NCBI GenBank assembly: GCA_003116995.1
Contig: BDSL01000126.1
Span: 1-64,000 of the forward strand
Reading direction: 5' to 3'
Source of the DNA: Yamagishiella unicocca
Taxonomy: Eukaryota; Chlorophyta; Chlorophyceae; Chlamydomonadales; Volvocaceae
Length of the DNA: 64,000 nucleotides
Positions 1 through 10,839 of this stretch are shown here, piece by piece. Made by a program: the position numbers and the translations under genes. The notes below the pieces were generated by a model, which was not told where the DNA came from, made no database searches, and saw only the letters and a list, made by a program, of their open reading frames with translations. Positions within the stretch are counted from its first letter, which is position 1. The number at the start of each line of letters is the position of its first letter.

Positions 1-412
1 GGGGGGAAGGTGAGGCGTAGTTCGCAAAGGTGGGGTGAAGGGCGGGAGCGGGAAGGGGGGAAAGGTGAGGCGTAGTTCGCAAAGGTGGGGTGAAGGGCGG
101 GAGCGGGAAGGGGGGAAGGTGAGGCGTAGTTCGCAAAGGTGGGGTGAAGGGCGGGAGCGGGAAGGGGGGGAAGGTGAGGCGTAGTTCGCAAAGGTGGGGT
201 GAAGGGCGGGAGCGGGAAGGGGGGGAAGGTGAGGCGTAGTTCGCAAAGGTGGGGTGAAGGGCGGGAGCGGGAAGGGGGGAAGGTGAGGCGTAGTTCGCAA
301 AGGTGGGTGAAGGCGGGAGCGGGAAGGGGGGGAAGGTGAGGCGCAGTTCGCAAAGGTGGGGTGAAGGGCGGGAGCGGGAAGGGGGGGAAGGTGAGGCGTA
401 GTTCGCAAAGGT
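1..412. repeat. Minisatellite, about 55-bp unit, 8 copies
   Basis: A G-rich tandem array. The core AAGGTGAGGCGTAGTTCG starts at about 7, 62, 116, 171, 226, 280, 333 and 388, so the period is 53-55 bp and copies differ by only a few bases. It ends abruptly near 412 and runs off the left edge of the window. The next sequence that looks coding is the cyclase exon at 759, so the array probably lies in an intron of that gene; that placement is inference. Confidence 0.93.
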
Positions 413-758
413 GGGGCCGCGGGGTAACGAAGGACACCGTGGGCGGGTTATTTCGATACGTAGGCACTGGGGCCGACGGACGGACCGCCCAGCCGTGCCA
501 AAAGATGTGCCACGGTTGAGAAACGTCGGCGGTGGCAGCAGCGCAGCATCATGCGCAAACGGTGATCAGCGGGACGACTGCCCCTTGGCATTGGACTGCT
601 GCAGTTGTGGGGCGCTGTTCAGAGCAGGCTTCGGCTGAGCTCACCCCGACATCGAACAGGGTGCACCTGCTCCCCCCAGCACCAAAATTCTCAGTCCACC
701 CGCCTATCCGGCACCAACCAGTCGATGCCACGGCTCCCACACATTCGCATCCTCCCAG
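413..758. other. Non-coding stretch upstream of the last cyclase exons
   Basis: No exon could be supported here. The stretch links the minisatellite to the acceptor at 751-758 and is most simply the rest of one intron of the cyclase gene. Short open frames on both strands show no family resemblance. Confidence 0.5.
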
Positions 759-1299
759 GCGCTGTTGGCCGCCGCCAGCGCCGTACGGTTGCCCACTACC
801 GGCGAGCCCGTGCGCTTGCGCGTGGGCATCCACTCCGGTCCCGCCATGAGCGGCGTGGTGGGCACACGCATGCCGCGGTTCTGCCTCTTCGGCGACACCA
901 TTAACACCGCCAGCCGCATGGAGAGCACCGGCGTGCCCGGAGCCATCCACGTCAGCGAGGCTACTCACGACCTGGTGTCGGATGAGGCGTGGGAGCCCAC
1001 GGGCGGCGTCGAGGTGGGCTCGTGATGGGCGGAAGTGCGGTGCATGGAGGGGGGCTGCAGGAATGCGATCATGCGGGGCATTATGCTGCTGCTTTGGGCC
1101 CCCTCGCGTAGCCATTTGGGTGCAGCTTATGGGTCCGGTGCACCGCTCGCGTGTTTTCATCTCCGGACTCGAGCGCGGGGGAAAGTCACTTACCGCCGCT
1201 GGGGCCGCTGCCGCTGCCTTTTCCCTTGTGCGCTGCGCGCAGGCCAAGGGGAAGGGCGTCATGAAGACGTTTCTGCTGAGGCCGCTGGGCGACATGTAG
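759..1299 (+). CDS. Class III nucleotide (probably guanylate) cyclase, 3' end only
   Basis: Two exons are visible. Exon 759-1013 follows a CAG acceptor and encodes the back half of a class III cyclase catalytic domain, with VGIHSGP, the hallmark [15 protein letters not shown] (Asn and Arg of the transition-state pair in NTASR) and the STG turn. It stops at a GT donor after GAG (1011-1013). Exon 1243-1299 follows a CAG acceptor in phase 0 and supplies the conserved last strand ([11 protein letters not shown]) and a TAG stop. The Cys before LFGD is the residue typical of guanylate rather than adenylate cyclases, but the partner Glu lies upstream, outside the window. The product would make a cyclic nucleotide from GTP (or ATP). 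Green algae have many such genes, usually large membrane or multidomain proteins. The 5' exons, including any regulatory domain, are not in view. Confidence 0.86.
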
Positions 1300-3542
1300 C
1301 GCAAGAGACAAGGCGAACGCTGCTGCTGATAATGATGCGGCTGCGGCGGCTGCGACGGTAACCGATGGTTATGGCGCTGCTGCTGCTTGCTGCCCGCATG
1401 CTCGTAGCCTGTACGACACGGCCGTGTGGCACTTCGGGTTTCGGAGCGCCGCCAATATGGCCGTCACCAACGGCTGCGGCATCCCAACACACGCCACGGG
1501 AGGGTCGCAGATTGGCAGTGGGCTAACGCACCTCTGTGGACCCCGAGCGAGGGAGGGCCCGACAGCGGGTGCCAGACGTCAGGTACGTGGATGTGAGATG
1601 TGTGTGGCTCCAGGCGTAGGTTGCCGCGCGAGGGCAGCAACGAGTGGTAGGGCGGTCCCAGTTGGAGCGTGCCGCCCTGGCCGTCACCTGGCGGCCGAGC
1701 AGGGGCGGCGGAAGCTGCGGAAAGCCACAAGAGGGCCCCAAAACGCCTGCTGAGCCCAGGCCTCAGCCACAGAGGGCGGGCCGGCGGGGAGTACAAGTGC
1801 GACTGCTGTCTGCATGTTTCCGTCAGGCGTTGCGGGCGAGTGTTATTTCTTTCTCAACAAGTTTGTGGGTGTGACGATGTGTCAAGTTGGGGGAAAACAC
1901 GTGTAGGCTGATACTAAGTACATTTGTTATGGGCGTCGGTGGGGCACGCCGTACGGCACGCTGTAGGGCCGTTTCGCTCTATTCGGTGCCCCGAGGTGCA
2001 AGCGTTTGTTTTGCTGCTCATTTCTAAGTCCTGCGAGGCCTGCCGGAGGATTTGGCCTTTTCACGGATTGGCAGGGCTGTGGGGTACTGCGTGTGGTACT
2101 GCCCCTGTCTCGCATTGCCATACCTGCTACTGAATTACCGCGGTGCAGCTGTGGGTTGCCGTCGCCTGGCGGTCGAGCGGAAGCGGCGCCGCTGTGGGTA
2201 GCGGGCCCGGTTTCAGCACGATTCAGGAGATGCTGTATCCCGCTCGTGCCATTGCATCTGACTGGTGGCGCGGCTTCCGAGCGGCGCGTCGTTTCGATGC
2301 TCATGAGGAAAGCATCAGCAATCAAAAGGGGGGAGGGTGCAATAATGGAGCAGGGCGGCGGAGGAGCTTTTGGGCAGGCGGCAGGGAGTTTTCCCTAACC
2401 TTCTTCCGCCCCCTCCGTGTAGCTGCTCTCGTGCTGAGTCATGGCATGTCGCGGTGGGTTCGTCGCTCGCTCACCAGGTTGATAGGGTGCCGAGTGCACA
2501 CAAGCCTCGTACGAAGTGCGCTCAGCTGCCAATTTATTTCGTATAGTTGCCGGCCCCGAGCGAGGACAGCCGTGAACACAGCCCTAGCGAGGGTGATTGC
2601 TGCTCCCTCCACCTGCCGTACCGTGTTGGCAGGTCCCTCGCTGATGTCGTGGTGGTGATTATCCCAGCAGTTGTATGCCGTTGTTGTTTCGTCCTACACT
2701 GCGATGCGGCTGCTGCAAATGTGAGGCCGTTGCTAGCTTGCTACCGGCTCACATCTATTTATGTTTTGATTTCGCGTGTCCCACGCCACCCGTGAGCCCT
2801 GCCGACAGACCAAATTCATCTGCCACAGGAACTTCGGTTGGTATTGCTCAGGTGTCGAATGGGTCTGGGATGTGTCTCGGAAGGCGGTCCCGGAGGAAAG
2901 GTTAGCGCGCAGTAATGCACGCTAAGCGTGAACGCTATTTGCAAGAGAGAATTTCAGGCATGTCGTGGGCCTGTCCGACATGTCGGCTACATGGAGGAGG
3001 AGCGGGTGGAACTGCGAAGGGGGAAAGCTGGCGGATGACGTGTACTGAAGGAGTGGGAAGAAAGTGGACTGGAATGCTAGGTGGGCTGGCAGGAGGCATT
3101 CCGCAACCCAGGGGTTTTGGGTTTTAGGGTTTGGCCGCTGGGTGTACGGGAAGGCTTGCGGCATTGCTTGACAAGAACATGGTTCCTTTATGTATTCATT
3201 GATGCGGGGGAAAGAGGTTGAGGTCGGGGGCTGCACCACATTGCCGAGCGCGGTGGATGGGGGGGCATACCGCATCAACTGCCTGGGTCGTTCTACGTGT
3301 CAGCTCCTGTCAGGTGGCAACTCCGCTGCAGGATGGCAGAGCTCTTTCGTGGCGTGGAGGTGGGGCAATAACGGAGGAGGAAGAGGAGGAGGGGGAGGAC
3401 GAGAAGAGGAGGAGGAGGAGGGGGAGGACGAGAAGAGGAGGAGGAGGAGGAGGAGGAGGAGGGGGAGGACGAGAAGAGGAGGAGGAAGAGGAGGGGGAGG
3501 ACGAGAAGAGGAGGAGGAGGAGGAAGAGGAGGAGGAGGACGA

Positions 3543-3578
<36 letters not shown>

Positions 3579-4871
3579 ATGGGGGTAATAACCATCGCTA
3601 AAGTGCCAAAGCTGATTGGGCCCTTGCTGGTTGTGGGGCTACCCCCGGTGTCGGCCCGCGTCGTAGCAGACGCAGCATACCAGCCACCGGTCGTTTCGCG
3701 CAGTAAGCAGAGCTGAGGGCCGTCCAGATCAAACTGCTGGCCTGTGGGTGCGGAACTTTTTAGTGTCAGTATCGCACCGGCGGCGTACGAAAGGGCATTG
3801 GAATGGTGGGCACCACGCACCGAAGGAGTGAGGCATGGAGCAGGTTGGGGCTGCGGAGGCTCTGGGTTTTACAGAACCTGCCGTCGGGGACGTCGGCGCG
3901 CGAGCCCCGCTGCGCCTCGCTTTTGGCGAACCCACTCGCATCCTCGGATGTCAAGAGGCTGCCAGCACCCTCCCGGTGACTCCAATGAGACGATGCGTCG
4001 CCTCGGAGAGAAGGAATGCGGCGCAGCCTGATTGCGACGTCGAACGGACAAGCGTCAGCATGCAGCAGTGGTGGCCCCTGGCGGCCGCACTTGGGAACGG
4101 TGCAGTGGTGCTACCGTAGCTTGAAGCGGCTTTGTGCATCGTAAGACCGTTTTTATTAATGTTGTAACACAAAGCCGTGCGACTCGTGGCGGCCCACACC
4201 CTGGCGCAGCAGCAGGATTTGAAGGGGAGTCGCCTGCCCGCCTGCCTTCCGCTCCCCTTCGTTCCCTCGCCTCCACTCTGTACATCCGCCCCTGAGACAG
4301 CCCCAGGCAACGGCGCCCAACGATGCGCGGACGGTCACAGCACCCGGGCAGCCTGTATGTAAGTACCCTCGCGCCAGCGAGCCACACGGCCAGGGGGAGG
4401 ACACTGCGGCGCCCAGCCACCGCGCCACCGCCCTCAGTATGATCCGCAACAGCCCCACCGCAACAGCCCCACCGCAACAGCCCCACCGCAACAGCCCCGC
4501 CATCTACCGATTCATTCGCATCTTGCGACGCACCCCCCCCCCACCCACACAGGGCCTGGGGCCCACCATAACAGTTAAAACTACAGGGCGTACAGGGCGT
4601 TCTCCCCCGCTTTTGTTTGCATGTTAGCACGCTCACCGGAACAGCTCCGTCCTACAGCCTCATCGTATGGGCCCTATTCTACACGGAGCCGACTCCGGGA
4701 GCCCTTCCCACACCTCTCACATCCTTCCACATGTCCTGTACTCCTGCCACAGCCGACTGCGCCTCCTCCAAACGGCTTCAACAGGGCTGAGGCCCTCATA
4801 TGAAAGGGCTGAGGCCGTCATACGACCCTCGTAGGCATTGTGGAGGTGACTGCTTCGAAGCGCCGGGGCTC
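1300..4871. other. 3.6-kb convergent intergenic region (cyclase 3' side and RPC3 3' side)
   Basis: No gene could be supported. It contains the purine-rich repeat at 3372-3591 and a 14-bp CAACAGCCCCACCG repeat at 4446-4500. TGTAA motifs occur on the + strand at 4163-4167 and 4358-4362. A minus-strand TGTAA at 3873-3869 could end the RPC3 transcript, giving a 3' UTR of about 1 kb. A short similarity (GCCGTC(A/G)CCTGGCGG) occurs twice, near 1679 and 2158. Open frames of 100-190 codons here lack recognisable domains. Confidence 0.55.
3372..3591. repeat. Purine-rich (GGA/GAAGAGGA) microsatellite
   Basis: About 220 bases of nearly pure purine on the + strand, built from irregular GGA, GAA and GGACGAGAAGA blocks. 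It opens artificial Glu/Arg-rich frames on one strand and Ser/Pro-rich frames on the other. It lies between genes. Polypurine tracts of this length can form triplex DNA, which is general knowledge and was not tested here. Confidence 0.9.
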
Positions 4872-7800
4872 TCAGTAGTCGTTGAAGGTGGCGATCATTT
4901 CGTCCAGGTGCTGCAGGCTGGTCTCCATCACCTCCGACACGTGCTTCAGCCGCGTCACTGCCTGCCGCTGCGCCGTGGTGAGCGTGAAGGTGACGGTGCG
5001 ACTCTCTTTGGCGGACTCCAGCAGACCCAGCAGCTTGGGGCGGGGAGGGCGAGAAAGCACGTTTTGAGGGGCGACGGCTTAGACAAGGAGAGGGGGGAAG
5101 CCCTACACACCCGCCAATCGAGATCCGTGCCGTCAACGCATCAGCACGCACAACCTGGACGCCCTGTCCCACCCACACGAGCGTCCATGCGTATCCCGCT
5201 TGCCTGCATCCCCATTCCTTCCCCCCTCCCCGCCTAGCCCGTCACCTCCCGGCCCCCACCCGTCCATCGCGATCCTCAATGCCCGCTCACCTCCTTCTCC
5301 TTCTCCATCTCGAACTTGAGCCGCTGGTACACCCGGCCTGCCGCCCGGTAGAGCTGCCCGGCGGTGGCTTCAGACAGCGAGGGCATGGAGACACGCCAGG
5401 TGTAGAACGTGCGGCTGGGGGCGCGGTCGGCGGTTTTCGGGATGTCCTGCGCGGCGGCATCGAGAGGGGTGTGTGGAGGTGGGTAGGGAAACGGGTGATC
5501 GGAGAAGAAGCGATAGGGGCGCGGTCCGCGGCGGGGGAAAGGAACCAGGTCACCTGCCTCGCTCCCTCCCGCCCACCTGCAGCAACACGAAGCCCCCCGA
5601 CAGCATGCGGTACAGCAGCTCCCGGGTGTCCTTGGGCGGCAGCATGGTCAAGTCGGCAATCTGCTTCTGCTCCAGCTGGCCGCGCAGAGCCAGCAGCCGG
5701 AACACACGCAGCCCGGGTATGTCGTACCGCGACTTGACCACCGCCTCCACCTGCTTCAGCCTGCGAGGTCCAGGGGGGGATAAGAGGATCCGCGAATGCA
5801 CGGCCGATCAGACCAAAGGCGATGAAGGGCGAGGTCCAAGGGGGGGGTCCGTGTCGTCATGCGTTTGTGCACACGGGTCGTCATGTGTTTGGGGGCAGGC
5901 GGGTGCGGACCGGGCTGTCGGTGTTTTGAGGGTTACGGCTTGTGGGTGTGTAGTAGACATCCGAGCGACCAGGGTGAAGTCGGGGATACCTCGTCAACAT
6001 TCCCTTCTCCCTGCTCCCTTCTCCCTTCTCCCTTCTCCCTTCTCCCTTCTCCCTTCTCCCTTCTCCCTTCTCCCTTCTCCCTTCTCCCTTCTCCCTTCTC
6101 CCTTCTCCCTTCTCCCTTCTCCCTTCTCCCTTCTCCCTTCTCCCTTCTCCCTTCTCCCTTCTCCCTTCTCCCTTCTCCCTTCTCCCTTCTCCCTTCTCCC
6201 TTCTCCCTTCTCCCTTCTCCCAACGGCGCGCCTTCCGAAGGCGGCCCCCAGCCAGCACCCACATGATGAGGTCGACGATGCGCTGCGAGTTGATGACGTA
6301 TGTGGCCGAGCCCTGCGAGCGGTACGGTATGGCGGTTAGGCCGTTGGACGACCGGGGAGTGGTGGCTGCGGCGTTGGCTGGAGTGCCTGTTCTTGTTCGC
6401 CAGGACGCGGGGTCCTCCCAATGGTGCCCCGCGATCCCGCCGGCAACCCGGCCAACCCCCCATTCCCTCCACCAAACCCAACATCCCGGCGCAGTCCCGC
6501 GTGCCGTACCTGCGGCCCCGTGCCCACGTGCGTGAACATGTCGAACGAGTCGTTGGCCAGGGTGCGCAGTACGGCAGGGATCTGGGCGCCGGGTAGCGTC
6601 GGCAGCACGCCTGGGAGATTCGACGAGCGGAGCGGAGGGGGAGAATTCGGGGGGGAGGGGGGGGGGTATAAGAGAATCCGCGAATCCACAGCCGACAAAC
6701 CGAGGGTGGTGAAGATGATGGTGGGGGGGGTAGGGCGAGGCTCCATTTTGCATGGGGAGGGAGGGCAGGGGATGAGACCCAAGCACCCACGCTGCTCCGC
6801 CTCATCCCGCCTCCGTCATCGCTCCAGCCACCCACCCGCCTCCACCAGCTTGCCAGCCATAGCCTCCACCTCGTCCTCACTCAGCGGCACACTGCGCTCC
6901 TCCTGGACACCAGGACGGACCGGTGAGGGAGGGAGTCAAGGGGCAGGAAGTCAGGACGGAGGGGGCAGCGGCAGCGGCCCAACGGCTTAGGCATGGCGAC
7001 ACATGTCCCTCCTCGTCACCAGCACCAAGCCAAGCGCCCCTTTGCGGCCCACCCCCCTGCCCCCTAAAACTCCCCCCATCGATGCTCTCGTGCCCAGCGA
7101 GCCGCATAATACGTTTTGCTCGTGGCCCAATACCGCAGGGGCCCAGACGGGCCCGATCCCCTCCCTGGCGTCACGCACCTTGACGGAGCCCTCGAATAGC
7201 CGCCCCGCCGCCAGCATTGCCGTCACCACTGCGGCCGCGTCGTCATCGAACTTCTCCCGGATGAGGCCCACCATGGCCAGGTGCCTGCTTGGTGTGGTGC
7301 AGGGTAGCGGAGCGGGGCGGGCGGGTTTAGGGTACAGACGGTGTATCGCGTCGGGCCTAGCGTCCCCAGGAGCTCTAGGGAGGGCTTTGGACCGCGTGCC
7401 AGCAAATACTCGACTGCGCAACACCCCCCCCCCCGCCACTGCAAACCGCCCCCTGCCAGGCAGCCGAACCCCCTACCCCCTGGCTACGCCTACAAGCGCT
7501 TCCCACCTCCCGGCCCCCGCCCCGGCTACGCCCGTCCTTCACCCAACCCCTCCCCCTTTGCATTGCTCCCGCTACAGCTGCTCCTGCTCCCGCTCCTGCT
7601 CCTGCTGCTGTGGCAACTCGCCTGAACCTCCGATTGAACTCGTCGTGGTTCACCCGCCACAGCACCACCGCGGGCTCAGCGGCCGGGGAGGAGGGTCCGG
7701 CCAGACCGGCGCCGCCGCCGCTGGGCCGCTGCCCCGACCCGGGGGTCGGCGCCACGTCGGGACGCGCGGTGCCGGCACGCATCTGGCGGGAGAGGAGGAG

Positions 7801-10800
7801 CCCCGGTGCGGCAGGTGGTTGGGGTGGTCGGGATGGGGTAGGATAGAAGCGCGTGTTCGTCACCATATGAGGCGATGGCGGGATAGGGCGGCCCTGAGGC
7901 CGGGCTGCCGGAGGCTGCCGGCTCGGGGTCCCTCTAGCGGAACCCATCAGGCCACGGCGGGTCAGGCATGGAGGCCTGCTGCTGAATGCGCTGCAGGTCG
8001 AACCCCGGTGCTGACGTGTCTGGCCGTCTGTGTTGAGGGAAGGGAAGGGCTGCCGCGCAGGCGGACCAACCGGAACCCTGCACCAGCCTAGCGCCCGCCC
8101 GTCACCCGCGCCCCGCCCTGGCCCCCCCTGGCCCCCCCTGGCCCCCGCACCCTGGCCTTCTTGACAGGAGCCGCCTTGATAGCCAGCTGGTCGCCCTCCT
8201 CCGCCCGCCGCTTCACGCCGACCCCGCCGCCGCCACCGCTGGCCCCGGCGGCCCCGGCGGCCCCGGCGGCCCCGGCGGCCCCGCCGTCGCCGTCAACATC
8301 GGCGGCACCGTCGGCGGCGTCCTCAACGCCGGCCTCCCCGTCGGCGCCCTCACCGCCCTCGGCGCTGGTCGGCCTGGCGGCAGCGGCGGCGCCGCCGCCC
8401 GTGTCTCCAGCCCCCGCCGCAAACATCTCCAGTGCCAGGTCCGCGGGCACCTTGAAGCGCTGCTTCTCGAAGCTCACCTCGTCGTACGATCTGACTGCCC
8501 CCGCCTGGTCCGCCGCGTAGGCCTCGCTGCCAGAGGCTGCGTCCCAAGCGCGGGCGGGAGGGTGTAAAAGGGGGCCACGCAAAGACGGGCACGGGTTCGG
8601 GGGTCACGTTTGGGGGCATTAAGGGTTAGGTTGGGGGCACGAGAAGTTGGGTGGTTGTTGCACGAGAGGTGAGATCCGGAGCCTTCATCCAACAGCTCCC
8701 CCCTCCGCGGTTCCACTACCGGTCTGCGCCGCCGCCCTGTCAGCCCAGCGCGCACCTCCTTTGCCCTTGCGGCCGCGGACGCTGTTGGGGTGCGGTCGGA
8801 AGGTCGGCGGCGGCAGGCTGCATGGCGGGGAGCGCTCCACGTAGTGCGCCTGCGCGGCAGCACCGCCAGAGGCATGGCATCAGCACCACCGGAGGCACGG
8901 CACCACCACCACCAGAGGCACGGCAGCGAAACGTGGATAAGAATAGAAGCAGCGTGGACGGCCTGCCGACGCGACAGACGCCCAACACGTGCATCCACAA
9001 CAGCAAGGAGACACATACGGGTGACGGACGGGGGTGCGGCGTGCAATGCTCCTGGGCGCCCGCGTGAAGGATTACGTTTGGCGCGGCCACCCACCTGCAC
9101 CAGCGAGATGAAGGTGTTCCGAATGGTGTCCGCCACCTCATCCTGTGGCTTGGCCATGCGGGCAGCCACGCTGCCCAGCACTTGGTCCATCCTGCGCCGT
9201 ACATTCGTACATTTGTGCGAAACACCAGCCGCTTGGCACAGGGGGGTGCAGCATCTGGTGGTGGAGGGGCCACTCACCCAGCGACCCGCAGCACCTCATG
9301 CCCTCCGACACCTCACCCCGACTCGGGTGGATCATCCTAGACACCACCGAAATAAAGCCCCATACCCATACGGGCGCGTCCTTGCCCCCGCTTCGTACCC
9401 ATGTGGGCGCGTCCTTATCCCCGCTCCCGGCCCCGGCAGGAAGCCAAGAACCGCCCTGCACCCAGCAACAGGTGCCCCTCGCGGCATGTGGGGCAGACAG
9501 CCCGGCAACCAGACACCCCGGCCACCAGACACCCCGGACACCAGCCGCCCTCCTGCGCCCACCTGAGCCTCCCCTCCTGCGGCAGCCAGGGGCACACAGC
9601 ACAGGAGGCCGGCTGGTTGCGTGTGTACGAAACAGGTCAACAAGCTGGTCAATGGGCGGCGCCCTGCTCCAGGACTGCCTGGCCGTGGTAGCAGCTGCTG
9701 CTACCGGAGGGACTGCTTCGCGCAGCCCACCAGCGCCATCAGACCCCCCAGCCCATACACGCGCCGAGCACCCAGGCCCCTTGCACCCCCAGTCCGCGCC
9801 GGCGCCCGACCCCAGGCCTCACCCCAAATGCCAGACGTCCAATCTCCCACCCATCCGTCGCCTTGTCCCGTGGCACGCCCTGCGACCACCTCCTCCGCCT
9901 TCCGCCAGCCCACCCCCCTTGCCCTCCTCCCCGCCTGCTCCTTGCCTGCAGCAGCTGCGCCACGATGTGCTCCGCCACCTCCCCCGACTCGTCCTTGATG
10001 TGCAGCAGGAACCGGGAGTACCTGGTGGATCGAGGGAAGGAAGAGGGGCGGGCGGGGAAGACGGCGAGGCAGGCTGCATCGGCTCATACCCGCTCCCTTG
10101 GGATGCGACAACGTACGACAGGTGACGCAGGAGAGGAGAGACACGGTGGTCGGTGCCATAGTCGGAGGGTGCGGATCCAGAGCGCGGTGCGGACCACGAG
10201 GCCCCGCGATGCCGTCCGTCACAGCTCTGCTGGCAGGGACACGCTGCATGCCATCAAACCCCACGCCGGTCCCAAACGTTGACCGGCACGCATGATGGCT
10301 GGCGCGGTCGAGCACACGCACGTGAGCACAGCTTACATACCTCATGATTTGCAGCACGCGGTTGAGGTTCGCCTCGTAAATGTGGAAGCTGGGTCGGGGG
10401 CCGCGTAAGGTGTCCTCGCCCGGCTGGAGGTAGGCGTTCACGCAGTTCTGCTGCACTAGGATGAGCAGGGCATGCTTAACCATCGCCGGTGTCATACTCG
10501 TACCCCGAATGATTTCTCCGAGTGGCAGCTGGCCTTTCGACGCGAGCTGCTTGAACACTTTCTGCGCGACAGGCCCGACGTGAAGGTAGTCGAGGCGTCG
10601 GCAGGGTTGGCGTGTGATTTTGAGCATTCATGCACATGCCGGTATCCACAATAGTAACACATGGAGAGAATAGACCCCGAAAACACACGCATGCGACGCG
10701 GTACTAAGTAGGGCAGGCGCCCAATCGTCGGCGGCGTCGTGCATCTCCTTACCCCGACGGCGTCGCCATACTGGTCATGAACGAGTCGTATAGCAAGGTC

Positions 10801-10839
10801 ACAAGCGTACTGTTTGCGAGCGGCCATCGTGGCCTTCAC
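4872..10839 (-). CDS. RPC3: DNA-directed RNA polymerase III subunit RPC3 (RPC82/POLR3C)
   Basis: A 15-exon model giving 653 aa. Exons, in transcript order: 10839-10753, 10561-10341, 10021-9946, 9576-9563, 9191-9095, 8849-8756, 8536-8151, 7782-7622, 7284-7179, 6902-6836, 6610-6510, 6312-6263, 5760-5577, 5446-5291, 5033-4872. All phases agree and the sum is 1962 nt. The product follows the POLR3C layout of serial winged helices: an N-terminal part (QYGDAV, ALLILVQQNCV, Y.ANLNRVLQIMRY), a middle part (LWRVNHDEFNRRFR), then SQRIVDLIM, LEQKQIADLTMLPPKDTRELLYRML, TADRAPSRTFYTWRV and the C-terminal helix ending in EMIATFNDY. RPC3 sits in the RPC3-RPC6-RPC7 subcomplex that opens DNA for Pol III transcription of tRNA and 5S genes. 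The family is usually 520-600 aa; the extra length is an Ala/Gly/Asp-rich linker in exon 7. A second ATG lies at 10827. Introns 3 and 8 appear to use GC donors. Confidence 0.9.
6014..6221. repeat. Heptamer array (CCCTTCT)n in RPC3 intron 12
   Basis: About 30 near-perfect copies of a 7-bp unit give 208 bases of uninterrupted pyrimidine on the + strand, polypurine in the RPC3 transcript. The array lies in the intron between exons 6312-6263 and 5760-5577. Since 7 is not a multiple of 3, it leaves long artificial frames open on both strands. Confidence 0.97.
6666..6712. repeat. Dispersed intron repeat, family B copy (RPC3 intron 10)
   Basis: A TATAAGAGAATCCGCGAATC core plus CCGACAAACCGAGGG, preceded by a G-run on the + strand. 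It lies about 55 nt upstream, in transcript sense, of the exon 11 acceptor at 6612-6611. A shorter relative at 5779-5813 sits 20 nt upstream of the exon 13 acceptor of the same gene. Confidence 0.8.
8088..8140. repeat. Short CCCCCCTGG repeat in RPC3 intron 7
   Basis: Three tandem copies of a 10-bp TGGCCCCCCC-like unit at about 8118-8147, immediately downstream (transcript sense) of the exon 7 donor at 8150-8149. No function is assigned. Confidence 0.6.
9563..9576 (-). other. 14-nt microexon of RPC3 (exon 4)
   Basis: Between exon 3 (ending in phase 0 at 9946) and exon 5 (starting one base before ATG at 9191), the only segment I found that repairs the frame and supplies the missing residues is GAGGGGAGGCTCAG, flanked by CCGCAG upstream and GTGGGC downstream. 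It encodes EGRL plus two bases of Arg, giving LLQ-EGRLR-MDQVL, which matches the LLLNGKLTM block of animal POLR3C. The assignment comes from manual frame and family matching. Confidence 0.75.

Noticed and set aside
1..412. Possible CRISPR array
   Set aside because: Units are contiguous with no unique spacers, and the genome is eukaryotic.
549..1304. 251-codon minus-strand frame
   Set aside because: It is the antisense shadow of the cyclase exons, whose conserved catalytic motifs are on the plus strand.
3112..3133. Interstitial telomere-like sequence (TTTTAGGG matches the Chlamydomonas telomere unit)
   Set aside because: Only one perfect unit with a degenerate neighbour; no array.
3190..3820. 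Glu/Arg-rich and Ser/Pro-rich frames
   Set aside because: Products of the purine microsatellite. No family motifs outside the repeat.
5881..6880. ~300-codon frames encoding KGEGRRE-type repeats on the minus strand
   Set aside because: Produced by the heptamer array inside an RPC3 intron; the real exons on either side are in other frames.
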